Assembly: GCA_021324825.1 (NCBI GenBank)
Contig: JAJPII010000013.1
Location: 1 to 51,485, forward strand
Direction of reading: 5' to 3'
Source: Spartobacteria bacterium
GTDB taxonomy: Bacteria; Verrucomicrobiota; Verrucomicrobiia; Chthoniobacterales; Chthoniobacteraceae
DNA: 51,485 nucleotides
The position numbers and the translations under genes are program-made. Below the pieces are notes generated by a model. The model saw only the letters and a list, made by a program, of their open reading frames with translations, searched no databases and was not told the origin of the DNA. Positions within the stretch are counted from its first letter, which is position 1. Each line of letters opens with the position of its first letter. This document shows, piece after piece, positions 24,741-32,936 of the stretch.

Positions 24741-25716
24741 AGTTAGTAGAGCTGGTACTGCCGAACACGCGCAGGAACGCCGCTTCCACGGCTAGCAGTT
24801 CCTGGACGTTGCGCCCGAGATTCTCCCGCAGTTCCTCGATCCCCGCGATCTTGCGCAACACTTGCGCGGTGGTGAATTTGCGCGCCAGTTCGCCGGTCGC
24901 TTCCGCGCAGGCGGGAAAATCGGCCGCCGGGAAATCCTGCTGGCGGCGCAGCACGTCCGCCCACCATTGGAGGAGCGTCTCCACGAGCCGCGACCGTTCC
25001 AGTATGTAGCGCGACTCGGTCACTCCCTTGTAATAATCCTCCCTCTCCTTCAGCCACGCCCCGTCCGTCGTTTGACGATAAAGGGTCTCTTCGCGCTTCA
25101 GTTCGGCGGCGTTTGCGTCCTGTACGTCCTGCCTTATCTCGCGCAGCAGTTGCATGAACTCGCGCGCCAGATTGAACACACGCGGAATCTCCGGGCCATC
25201 CGTCTGGAAAAAGGCGGTCAGGATTTCCAGCAACCGCGTCTGGACGGGGTCCGGCTTCGCGTCTCCCGTGGCGCGCAGCATGATCGGTATGCACCGGGAG
25301 CGGATGGTGTCGAGCAACCCTTCGGGGAGCGATGTCACCAGGAGCAGGAGGCAGTTGTCCGGCGGCTCCTCCAGGGTTTTCAGGAAGGCGTTGGAGGCTT
25401 GCGGCTGCAACCGGTCCGCTTCGAGGATGACGCCCACCTTCTTTCCCGCGCCCGCCGCCTTCAGCCGCAACTCCGCCTCCAGCGCGCGGATTTGTTCTAT
25501 GACGATGCGCCGCGATTTGGATTCCGGTTCGGCCAGATGGATGTCTGGATGCGCGAACCCTCCCTCCCCCAGCCCGGTGACGAGCGCCGCGATGCGCCCT
25601 GCGAGCGCTTTCTTCCCGCTGCCTGCGGGCCCGGATACAAGGTAGGCGTGCGCGAGGCGATCCTGCTTCCACGCCCGGCGGATGAGATCAAAGGCCGTTT
25701 CCGTCGAAAAAGCCAT
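24727..25716 (-). CDS. holB: DNA polymerase III delta-prime-like subunit
   Basis: A 329-residue AAA+ clamp-loader subunit. P-loop GPAGSGKK (29-36), Walker-B-like LEADRLQ (near 99-104) and the arginine-finger motif SRC (140-142) are present. The four-cysteine zinc module of E. coli delta-prime is missing; the region between the P-loop and Walker B is short. Start at the ATG at 25716, which lies inside the end of tmk (29-base overlap). The tmk-holB pairing is common. The last residues run over the end of the FecR gene. Confidence 0.88.
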   Translation of the reverse strand: MAFSTETAFDLIRRAWKQDRLAHAYLVSGPAGSGKKALAGRIAALVTGLGEGGFAHPDIHLAEPESKSRRIVIEQIRALEAELRLKAAGAGKKVGVILEADRLQPQASNAFLKTLEEPPDNCLLLLVTSLPEGLLDTIRSRCIPIMLRATGDAKPDPVQTRLLEILTAFFQTDGPEIPRVFNLAREFMQLLREIRQDVQDANAAELKREETLYRQTTDGAWLKEREDYYKGVTESRYILERSRLVETLLQWWADVLRRQQDFPAADFPACAEATGELARKFTTAQVLRKIAGIEELRENLGRNVQELLAVEAAFLRVFGSTSSTNFTCS

Positions 25717-26347
25717 GAAGGTGAGTCCATATCCGCGCTTCCACTTCGGCGACCGGCTTCGAAGCGTCCACCAGGCGCATCCGCGCATCCGAAGCGGCGA
25801 GGCTCAAGTATCCCGCCCGGACGCGTTCGTAAAATGCGCGCGGCTGCTGTTCCATGCGGTCGGGAAACCCCGCGGCTTTTGGGCGGCCAAGAACGCGCTT
25901 CTGGGAAAGGTCGACGTCGACATCCAAAATGAAGGTGATGTCCGGCAGGAGGGAGGAGACGGCGAAACCGTTGATCAAGGCCACCGCTCCGTTGTCGATT
26001 TTCCGGGCCACCCCCTGGTAGACGGTTGTCGAGTCGAGAAAGCGGTCGGCGATGACCGTCACGCCCGAATCGAGCGCCGGCGCGATGACTTCCCGCACGA
26101 GTTGCGCCCTGCTGGCGGTGAAGAGGAGAAGCTCCGTCTCGGGCTTCATCGCGCGCCCGGCGGGCGAGAACTGGAGCAACTGCCGTATCTCGTCGCCAAT
26201 CGCCGTTCCGCCCGGCTCGCGGGTGATGAGGACGCGGTGCGCCGCGCCCACGAGCCGCTCGTGGAGAAGCCGTATCTGGGTCGTCTTGCCGCACCCTTCA
26301 GGCCCTTCGAACGAGATGAACAGCCCGCGTTTCGCCGGTTCCGTCAT
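25688..26347 (-). CDS. tmk: Thymidylate kinase
   Basis: A 219-residue dTMP kinase making dTDP for DNA synthesis. P-loop GPEGCGKTTQ (15-24), the TREPGGT motif (near 43-49), DRF (near 101) and the YQG motif after it are conserved. Coupled to the upstream gene (ATGA) and to holB downstream (29-base overlap). Confidence 0.96.
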   Translation of the reverse strand: MTEPAKRGLFISFEGPEGCGKTTQIRLLHERLVGAAHRVLITREPGGTAIGDEIRQLLQFSPAGRAMKPETELLLFTASRAQLVREVIAPALDSGVTVIADRFLDSTTVYQGVARKIDNGAVALINGFAVSSLLPDITFILDVDVDLSQKRVLGRPKAAGFPDRMEQQPRAFYERVRAGYLSLAASDARMRLVDASKPVAEVEARIWTHLHGFFDGNGL

Positions 26348-26940
26348 GAGGCGAGCAGCTTCGTCAGTTCGGCCTTAACGCTCTCGATCCGCTGGCCCGC
26401 GGCGAGGGCCTGCGTGTTCAGCGCGTCGATCTCCTGCGAAGTCTGCTTCGCGGAAAGCGCCGGGTTCTTGAATGTCTTGTACGAGCGCCACGCCAATTCG
26501 GCGAGCGGCGAGGCCGCGGCTTCGATGGAATTCGCCGCCTCCTTGGGGAAATGGCCCCGGTTCAGGCGCACGAAGTTCGCGAGCCGAGCCGCCTTTTCCA
26601 CGGCGTCGCGGGCCGCCGCATCCGCCGCCTCCAGCCTCTCCGCCCGGAACTCGAGGGCGAACCGGACGATGCTCAGCGTCGCGTCATCGAACAACTCGAA
26701 GAGGCGCCCGGTGACTTTGATGACTTTGGGGCGTCTGTCTTTAACCGCCGGCGGGGCGGGCGCGATGGCCTGGAGCCGGGCAAGCTCCCGATCCGTCGCT
26801 TCCTTCAAACGCATCTTGTGGTTTTCGAGATCGCGCGAAAGGAGGTGGCCGGCCATGACCTTTATCCCGCTTACGCCCACCGCGACGAGGACGACCGAGG
26901 CAAAAAGCGTCTCCAGGAGAAAACCCGCGAAGGATGTCAT
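26344..26940 (-). CDS. Membrane-anchored coiled-coil protein
   Basis: A 198-residue protein with one N-terminal membrane helix (about 5-28, GFLLETLFASVVLVAVGVSG) and a mostly helical, Ala/Glu/Lys-rich body with probable coiled coils at 35-60 and 165-198. I recognise no family. Between the antitoxin-like gene (17 bases upstream) and tmk (ATGA overlap), so co-transcribed. Confidence 0.7.
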   Translation of the reverse strand: MTSFAGFLLETLFASVVLVAVGVSGIKVMAGHLLSRDLENHKMRLKEATDRELARLQAIAPAPPAVKDRRPKVIKVTGRLFELFDDATLSIVRFALEFRAERLEAADAAARDAVEKAARLANFVRLNRGHFPKEAANSIEAAASPLAELAWRSYKTFKNPALSAKQTSQEIDALNTQALAAGQRIESVKAELTKLLAS

Positions 26941-26956
26941 GCGCCTCTCCCCGCGG

Positions 26957-27220
26957 TCAGAGTTCCTTTTCGAGCCTCTCGCTGAGCCATTGCTTTATCA
27001 TGCTCTGGTAGTTCAGGTAGCGGGAGCGCGCGAGCCGCTTTATGCGGGCAAGCATCCGCGGATCGAAGCGCAAGGTTATCATCGTGGATTCCCTCGAGTC
27101 GGCCTTCACCAGCGAGGCGTTCATGAGCCGGGCGTCCAAACGCGTTTCCGACCAGAACTTCGCCTCGCCCGCCTCGGTGTCGAACCGCGGCACTTCCGAC
27201 CAGTTGACGATCACCTTCAA
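26957..27220 (-). CDS. BrnA-like (CopG-type) antitoxin
   Basis: An 87-residue protein: the N-terminal half VPRFDTEAGEAKFWSET matches the toxin-binding region of CopG/BrnA-type antitoxins. The C-terminal ribbon-helix-helix (TLRFDPRMLARIKRLA, then NYQSMIKQWLSERL) binds DNA as a dimer. The start is a TTG (27220), chosen because a strong GGAGGTG lies six bases upstream and it overlaps the toxin stop as TTGA. The antitoxin would neutralise the toxin and repress the operon. Confidence 0.8.
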   Translation of the reverse strand: MKVIVNWSEVPRFDTEAGEAKFWSETRLDARLMNASLVKADSRESTMITLRFDPRMLARIKRLARSRYLNYQSMIKQWLSERLEKEL

Positions 27221-27492
27221 GGGTTCACCTCCGAATTCTTGCGCTGGTAGAAGCTCAACTCCTCCGGGGCCATCTCGCGCGCGAGGATCACCCGGTACCG
27301 TTTCCCATCGCTCCAGAAAAGGCTGAAGATGCCCTTGTCGTTCAGCGATTTACCCAGGTTGAAATAACGCGCCTCGCCGTCGTGGGACTCCGGGAGAAGC
27401 CGGAAACTGAACGGGTCTTCGAAGGATTCCTCTATCTCCTTCGGCGCCGTTTTTTGGAGGTCAAACGGGACATCCAGCCAGTCGAATTCCAT
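27217..27492 (-). CDS. BrnT-like toxin
   Basis: A 91-residue basic-to-neutral protein aligning by eye with BrnT: MEFDWLDVPFDLQKTAPKEI, then EESFEDPFSFRL, GEARYFNLGKSLNDKG, and RYRVILAREMAPEELSFYQRK. BrnT toxins are RNases of the RelE-like fold. Toxin before antitoxin is the normal brnTA order. Its gene starts three bases after the glyoxalase stop, so it is embedded in a housekeeping operon. Confidence 0.78.
   Translation of the reverse strand: MEFDWLDVPFDLQKTAPKEIEESFEDPFSFRLLPESHDGEARYFNLGKSLNDKGIFSLFWSDGKRYRVILAREMAPEELSFYQRKNSEVNP
27226..27232 (-). promoter_or_regulatory. Strong Shine-Dalgarno for BrnA-like gene
   Basis: Minus-strand GGAGGTG, inside the toxin's last codons, precedes the antitoxin TTG by five bases. 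It decides the TTG start and would let the antitoxin be made well even though its start codon is weak. Confidence 0.7.
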
Positions 27493-27495
27493 TTG

Positions 27496-27873
27496 CTAGG
27501 CGTGCTGGATCAACTCGATCTCATACCCTTCCGGAGCGTCGATGAACGCGATGGCGCTGCCGCCGCTGCTCCGGTGCGGCCCGTCGGAAAGCGGATACCC
27601 CTTCGCCTCCGCAGCCTTTGCGAAAGCGGCCAGGTCGTCGACTTCGAACGCGAGGTGCGTCAAGTCCGGCCCGACCTGCACGGGGCCGCTCTCGTCGAAT
27701 TTGCAAATCTCGATAAGTTCCGTGCTGCCCGGCGCTTTCAGGAAAACAAGCTGCGACCCGCGCCCGGAAGTGTGCCGGCTGACTTCCGTCAGGCCGAGGA
27801 CATCCGTATAGAAGGAAACTGTCTTGTCGAGGTCCTCGACGCGATACCGCGTGTGCAAGAGTCGTTTAACCAT
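27496..27873 (-). CDS. Glyoxalase-family lyase (GloA-like)
   Basis: A 125-residue vicinal-oxygen-chelate protein close to lactoylglutathione lyase, which converts the hemithioacetal of methylglyoxal and glutathione. Metal ligands expected at LLHTRY (His7), ELIEI (Glu near 53), LTHLAFEV (His near 72) and YEIEL (Glu near 120) are all present. Start at the ATG at 27873, preceded by a plausible promoter. First gene of the 27873-24727 operon. Confidence 0.9.
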   Translation of the reverse strand: MVKRLLHTRYRVEDLDKTVSFYTDVLGLTEVSRHTSGRGSQLVFLKAPGSTELIEICKFDESGPVQVGPDLTHLAFEVDDLAAFAKAAEAKGYPLSDGPHRSSGGSAIAFIDAPEGYEIELIQHA

Positions 27874-27930
27874 GGTAATAAAAACGGGCGCGGAGTAAAA
27901 AGTTCGGGGTTGCCCATCCTCCGGCGACAC

Positions 27931-27958
27931 ATTAAATCGGAAACTCCCCCCATTGCAA
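27931..27958 (-). promoter_or_regulatory. Promoter for glyoxalase-toxin-tmk operon
   Basis: Minus strand: TTGCAA (27953-27958) and TTTAAT (27931-27936) with a 16-base spacer, in the gap divergent to xylulokinase. TTTAAT differs from consensus in one base. Confidence 0.4.
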
Positions 27959-27975
27959 AAAGGAAATCTCACCCC

Positions 27976-29475
27976 ATGCTCATTCTCGGCATAGACAACG
28001 GCACCCAAAGCACCAAAACCATCGCGCTCGACTTCGAGAGCGGCGAGATCGTCGCCTCCGCGCAATCGGCTTACGGCCTCGTGGAAGGCCTGCCCGCCGG
28101 GCATCTGGAGCAGCACCCACAGACGTGGATCGACGCCGTCTCCGACACCGTGGGCCGATGCCTCTCGCAACTTGGCGACCGCCGGGGCGAAGTGGCGGCC
28201 ATCGGCGTAAGCGGCCAGCAGCACGGGATGGTCGTCCTCGACAAACAGGACAAGCCCGTGCGGCCCGCCAAGCTCTGGTGCGACACCTCCACGACCGCCC
28301 AATGCGCGGAATTCGAGGCGGCCTTCGGCGGACAGAAGGGACTCATCGAACTCGCGGGCAACGCCATCCTCCCGGGCTACACCGCGCCGAAAATCCTCTG
28401 GCTAAAGCAGAACGAACCCGCCTCTTACAAGGCGACGAACTGCGTCCTCCTGCCCCACGATTACATCAACTTCTGGCTCACGGGCGAAAAGCGGATGGAA
28501 TACGGCGACGCCTCCGGCACGGGTCTCATGGACGTGCGCACGCGGGAATGGTCGCGCCCGCTGATGGATTTCATCGACCCCGGCCTCGCCGGCTATATTC
28601 CCAAGCCGGAGACCTCGCAAAAAGCCGTGGGCCTGCTCCGGGAGAGCCTGCGAAAGGAATGGGGCCTCGAGAAAAGCCCTGTCGTCAGCGCCGGCGGCGG
28701 CGATAACATGATGGGCGCCATCGGCACCGGAAACATCGCGCCCGGCGTCGTCACCGCGAGCCTGGGGACATCCGGCACGCTCTATTCCTTCGCCGAGCAA
28801 CCCGTCGTCGATTCCGGCGGAGAAGTCGCCGCCTTCTGCGACAGCACGGACCATTGGCTGCCGCTTGTCTGCACCATGAATGTCACCGTGGCCACCGAAC
28901 AAATCCGCCGCCTGTTCGGTTGGGATTTTCCGGCCCTGGAAAAAGCGATCCTCTCCGCTCCCGCCGGCTGCGACGGCCTGCTGTTCCTCCCGTATTTGAA
29001 TGGCGAACGCACTCCCAGCCTGCCGGGCGGCAGCGGCGTCTTCCACGGACTCAACACCGCGAACATGCAGCCCGCGCACATGGCGAGAGCCGCCGCCGAA
29101 GGCGCGACCCTGGGGCTGGCCTACGGCCTCAATCGCTTCCGCGAACTCGGCATCCGCCCCGCCGAAATACGGCTGACCGGCGGCGGAAGCAGGAGCGCGG
29201 CGTGGCGACAGATCACCGCGGACATATTTGGCGTGCCGACCGTCTGCCTCGCCTCGTCGGAAGGAGCGGCGCTGGGAGCGGCCATCCAGGCAGGCTGGAC
29301 TTGCCTCGCCGTCAACGGACAGCCTCTCCCCCTAGCCGCCATCACAAAGCGCCTCGTCCAGGTGGAAGAATCAACCCGGTCGCATCCGAACGCCGCGAAC
29401 GGCCCGCTCTACGCCGCCCTCAGCGAGAAGCAGACCGACCTCACCCGCCGCCTCCACACCGGCGGCTATTTGTAA
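27976..29475 (+). CDS. xylB: Xylulokinase
   Basis: A 499-residue FGGY-family sugar kinase that phosphorylates D-xylulose for the pentose phosphate pathway. ATP-site start LGIDNGTQSTK (4-14), substrate residues in SGQQHGMV (79-86), and the catalytic Asp243 in GGGDNMMGAIG. It ends with the usual LTGGGSRS and GAALGAAI. Chosen ATG (27976) has AAGGAAA about 12 bases upstream; longer frames would read antisense through glyoxalase. No xylose isomerase is next to it. Confidence 0.93.
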   Translation: MLILGIDNGTQSTKTIALDFESGEIVASAQSAYGLVEGLPAGHLEQHPQTWIDAVSDTVGRCLSQLGDRRGEVAAIGVSGQQHGMVVLDKQDKPVRPAKLWCDTSTTAQCAEFEAAFGGQKGLIELAGNAILPGYTAPKILWLKQNEPASYKATNCVLLPHDYINFWLTGEKRMEYGDASGTGLMDVRTREWSRPLMDFIDPGLAGYIPKPETSQKAVGLLRESLRKEWGLEKSPVVSAGGGDNMMGAIGTGNIAPGVVTASLGTSGTLYSFAEQPVVDSGGEVAAFCDSTDHWLPLVCTMNVTVATEQIRRLFGWDFPALEKAILSAPAGCDGLLFLPYLNGERTPSLPGGSGVFHGLNTANMQPAHMARAAAEGATLGLAYGLNRFRELGIRPAEIRLTGGGSRSAAWRQITADIFGVPTVCLASSEGAALGAAIQAGWTCLAVNGQPLPLAAITKRLVQVEESTRSHPNAANGPLYAALSEKQTDLTRRLHTGGYL

Positions 29476-29649
29476 AGAACTGTTCATCCCTTGGCACGGG
29501 CGGCTCTTGACGCCGCGCGAAGCGTGATGGCATGCATTGTGATATGCCCTTAACGGCGTATCGCGAACCACGTTCGCTCTCGACAAAGACACCGCTTCCC
29601 GCCTCAAGCGGCTGGCGGCTGGCGGCCGATTTCAAACCCTTCCGCAATC
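29476..29649. other. Non-coding gap, xylB to cyclase
   Basis: No convincing gene is seen in this 174-base gap between the convergent xylB and cyclase genes. It contains a weak GGCAT/ATGCC inverted repeat (29529-29548) and a GGCTGGCGGCTGGCGGC stretch. No clear terminator is visible. Confidence 0.5.
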
Positions 29650-31788
29650 TTATTTGGACTTCAGCGTATGGATTCCATCCCACGGCGCGTCGGGCCGCTT
29701 CTCCAGCAGTTCGCGGCAGAGCGTGAGGTACTGTTCCCCCCACGCATCCCCCGGCGCGGCGGCCAGGAACAGCTCAAACCCCGCGGCGGCGCTTGGGAAA
29801 TCTCCCTCGAAATAATGGGCATAGGCTTCCTCGTAGAGGCGCATCGCTTCGGGGGGCGATTCGCCGATCCCCAGTTCGCGAGCCACCGCGAAGACGCGAA
29901 GGCCCTCCCGCTTCCCCATGAGACGGAACGTCCCCAGGGTGCGGAAAAAGAATTGGCCGCCCGCGAGGTCTTTGACCTGCGGCCCGGCGGCGATGTCCGT
30001 ATGCCACTCCTTGGTCAGCCCCTCGATGCGGGAGGCCACGTTGACCGCGTCTCCGATGACAGTGAATTCCATGCGGCGCGGCGAACCGATGTTGCCCGCG
30101 AGGACGTTGCCGTGGTTGAGCCCGACGCCGATCTTTAGCGGAGGCCGGCCCTCCCGGCTCCATTTCAGGTTCAATTGCGCGAGGGCTTCCCGCATGTCCA
30201 GGGCCGCCCGCAAGGCGGCGCGCGCGTCCTCCGCGCCGCCCTTGCTGACGGCGTCCCCCCACACCGCCATGATGGCGTCGCCGATGAATTTATGCAGCGT
30301 GCCGCCGTGCTTGTGGACGCACGCAACCATCTCGGTGAAGTATTCGTTCAACTGCGCCACGAGGCCTTCCTCGCCGGCGGACTCGCTCATGCTGGTGAAC
30401 CCGCGTATATCGGAGAAGAGGATGGTGACCGTCTTGCGAACGCCCCCGAGCTTCAATTCGTCGGAATTCTTGAGAACCTGTTCGAGGACGGACGGCGCGA
30501 GGTACGAGGAGAAGGCGTTCTTGATCCTGTTTTTCGCGAGCCGCTCCCGCAGGAGGAGCGCGCCCGCGCCGCCGAAGTGGACGCCCGCGAACCCGAGCAG
30601 CGGCATCCCGAGCGGAATCCAGAGATCGGCTTTCACGAAAAAGAGATACATGGCGCCGAGAGCCGCGAAGCAAAGGCTGGCCAGCCCGGCGGCGGAGACC
30701 CGGGAGTCGAGCCGCTCGAAGTAACGGAGGCTCGCCATGGTTATCAAAAGCCAGGGGAGCCAGACGGCCCATTTGTCCGCGACGCGCAGGTAATCCTCGC
30801 GCAGGATGTTGTCGAGGACGTTCATGTGGACGAGCGGCACGAGGCTCTTGGGGCTGAGCGGACTCGGCCCGATCTCCGAAGACCCCGTGGACGCCAGCCC
30901 GATGACGATGAGCCTCCCCTTTAGCCTGGGGAGATTCTTCACCGCCACGCCGTTATAGTTCTGGGCGAGGGCGTCGTGCAGCGCGCCGTAGCCCGCGCTG
31001 TCGAAGCCGTCCTCCTCATAATGGTAATTGATGATGAATTCCCCCGAGGCGCTGATCGGGATGCGGCGGCGGGCTTGCGGAGCGTCGATGTAAACCGCGT
31101 CGCCCAGGACCACTCGAACCTGTTCCGGGGCCGCGTTCCAGAACTGCATCAACGCCTGGAGCGCGAAACTCGGGAAAAATCGCGCGCCGATTCTCACCAC
31201 CATCGGAACCTTCCGCCGGATGCCGTCCAGATCGGGAGAGGAGTCCACGAACCCGAAGGAGCAGACCTTCCTCAAAGCCGCAATCGGGAGCAGGGCCTCC
31301 GGCGCCGCGGGGACGGAACCGCTGTCGCCTTCCACGCGGGGAAGCGGATGCGTCAACCCATATTCGGCCAGCGTGACGTCCGGCGCTTCGGCGCCCTGCT
31401 CCGCCCGCGAAGCCGCGAGGACGACCGGCGCGCCAAACATCTGGATGCCCTGGATGAAGGCGTCGTCATTGATGGAATCCTCATCGGCAAAAAGAACGTC
31501 CCATGCGACCGCCGCGGGGTGGACCGCGGAAAGAAAGCCGAGCATCTCGCCGTGGAAGATGCGCGCGATCGGCCAGCTTTTCAGTTGATGAATCGTGGGG
31601 TCGTCTATCGCCACGAAGAAGAGCCGCGGGTCCGCATGGCCGCCCGCTTTGTGCCGGAGTTCGATGAGGCGATCCAGCAGGAAGCTTTCCAGGCGCCTGG
31701 CGGGGCCGGTTCGTCCCAGCGCCAGGCAGAGGAGCAGAACCAGCGGCGGCGCCCAGACGGAGTATTCGAGCCACCGCCTCTTCTTCAC
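29650..31788 (-). CDS. CHASE2-domain adenylate cyclase
   Basis: A 712-residue protein with one N-terminal membrane helix (10-26), an extracytoplasmic CHASE2 domain (about 35-330), three membrane helices (about 340-410) and a cytosolic class III cyclase domain (450-625). All catalytic positions are present: metal Asp460 (LFSDIRGF) and Asp504 (GDAIMAVW), adenine-specifying Lys500 and Asp580, and Asn583/Arg587 in GDAVNVASR. The K/D pair argues for ATP rather than GTP. The C-terminus has TPR-like helices. Starts with GTG overlapping the glycosyltransferase stop (GTGA), ending the polysaccharide cluster. Confidence 0.93.
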   Translation of the reverse strand: MKKRRWLEYSVWAPPLVLLLCLALGRTGPARRLESFLLDRLIELRHKAGGHADPRLFFVAIDDPTIHQLKSWPIARIFHGEMLGFLSAVHPAAVAWDVLFADEDSINDDAFIQGIQMFGAPVVLAASRAEQGAEAPDVTLAEYGLTHPLPRVEGDSGSVPAAPEALLPIAALRKVCSFGFVDSSPDLDGIRRKVPMVVRIGARFFPSFALQALMQFWNAAPEQVRVVLGDAVYIDAPQARRRIPISASGEFIINYHYEEDGFDSAGYGALHDALAQNYNGVAVKNLPRLKGRLIVIGLASTGSSEIGPSPLSPKSLVPLVHMNVLDNILREDYLRVADKWAVWLPWLLITMASLRYFERLDSRVSAAGLASLCFAALGAMYLFFVKADLWIPLGMPLLGFAGVHFGGAGALLLRERLAKNRIKNAFSSYLAPSVLEQVLKNSDELKLGGVRKTVTILFSDIRGFTSMSESAGEEGLVAQLNEYFTEMVACVHKHGGTLHKFIGDAIMAVWGDAVSKGGAEDARAALRAALDMREALAQLNLKWSREGRPPLKIGVGLNHGNVLAGNIGSPRRMEFTVIGDAVNVASRIEGLTKEWHTDIAAGPQVKDLAGGQFFFRTLGTFRLMGKREGLRVFAVARELGIGESPPEAMRLYEEAYAHYFEGDFPSAAAGFELFLAAAPGDAWGEQYLTLCRELLEKRPDAPWDGIHTLKSK

Positions 31789-32936
31789 AAGCTCTTGTAG
31801 ACTTCCTGCCCGTAAAGCTCCTCGTACGCCTGCGCCATCCTGTCAAACGAGAAACGTTCCCGCACCAACTCCCGCCCGGCTTGGGCCGAACGCCGCAGGT
31901 GCGGGCGGTCGTCGAGGCGCTTTATCCATGCGTCGTCCTCGCCGGTCACGATGGGATCCATGGATTGGAGAAAAGGCATCTCGCGCGGCAGATTGCCGGT
32001 GAGCGCGCACGGCAGTTCGGCGGACATCGCTTCCAGCAAGGCGAGCGGCAGCCCTTCATACTGCGCGGTGTGGAGGAACAGATCGGCCGCGGCGAGGAAG
32101 GGAAGAACGTCGGATTGCCAGGGCGCGCGGCGTATGCAGCCTTCCAGGCGATGGCCGCTGACCCATGCGTCCCACTCTTGCTCCAGGCGACCGCCGCCGA
32201 CCCAAAGGAAGCGTGTCTTCGGTCTCCTGGCGCAAATGCGCGCCGCCAGTTCCAGGAAGAGCATGGGCCGCTTCTGGGGAACCATCCTGCCGACCGCGAG
32301 GACGAGGAAGTCCTCCTGTGCGATCCCGAGGGCTTCGCGTTTCGCAAGGCGCATAGCGTCGCGCTTTTTGAGGTCAAACACCGGAACGCCGTTGGGAATG
32401 ACGCGCGCGTTTTTTTCGCCCATGAATTCGGCGAGATCGCCTCCGCGGCTCTCGACGACGGCCACAAGCGGCCCGTGAAAACCCTTGAGCGCCTTCAACG
32501 CGATGAAGTCCCGCGCCGCGCCGAACCGCGCCTTGAGGTAGCGCGCCGATTGCGTGAGGTGGATGGTGCAGACGCTCGGCAGGCGCGTCCACGTCGCGGC
32601 GCGGAGAAGGTCGAGGCCGTCCTCGAGGTTCTGCTTGTTGATGTGGATGCAATCGGGCATGAGACGCCTCCAGCTCGCGGCGATCTGCCGGGTCTTCAGT
32701 AAATTGAACGCCGTGGAAAGAGGCCGCGCGACGTAGTCGTAAGTATTGTTGTAAGGCGCGCGCACCACTTCGCCCAACGCCGAGAAGCTGTTGGAAAGCT
32801 CGTCCATCCTCGGGTTGCTCGAAGCCCACAGGGAGACGCGGTGCCCACGCTGCACGAGCGCCCGGCCCAGGTAGAGGAGATACAGTTCTCCCCCGCCCCG
32901 GGAGCCGGAACTGCTGCTGGCAAGGAGGATGTTCAT
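31785..32936 (-). CDS. Glycosyltransferase family 4 type (GT-B)
   Basis: A 383-residue GT-B enzyme. N-terminal acceptor half opens MNILLASSSSGSRGGGELYL; donor half contains VLAVGRMVPQKRP and the conserved E-x7-E region at EGLPLALLEAMS. A retaining transferase using a nucleotide-sugar donor in polysaccharide assembly at the cytosolic membrane face. Start at the ATG at 32936; the longer frame begins inside the upstream gene. ATGA overlap upstream, GTGA downstream. Confidence 0.88.
   Translation of the reverse strand: MNILLASSSSGSRGGGELYLLYLGRALVQRGHRVSLWASSNPRMDELSNSFSALGEVVRAPYNNTYDYVARPLSTAFNLLKTRQIAASWRRLMPDCIHINKQNLEDGLDLLRAATWTRLPSVCTIHLTQSARYLKARFGAARDFIALKALKGFHGPLVAVVESRGGDLAEFMGEKNARVIPNGVPVFDLKKRDAMRLAKREALGIAQEDFLVLAVGRMVPQKRPMLFLELAARICARRPKTRFLWVGGGRLEQEWDAWVSGHRLEGCIRRAPWQSDVLPFLAAADLFLHTAQYEGLPLALLEAMSAELPCALTGNLPREMPFLQSMDPIVTGEDDAWIKRLDDRPHLRRSAQAGRELVRERFSFDRMAQAYEELYGQEVYKSL

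Noticed and set aside
27382..27975. N-terminal extension of xylulokinase
   Set aside because: It reads antisense through the glyoxalase gene; the kinase family starts at LGIDNGT, consistent with the ATG at 27976.
29441..29743. Minus-strand ORF in the xylB-cyclase gap
   Set aside because: It overlaps both neighbours' ends, has no start context and no known motif.
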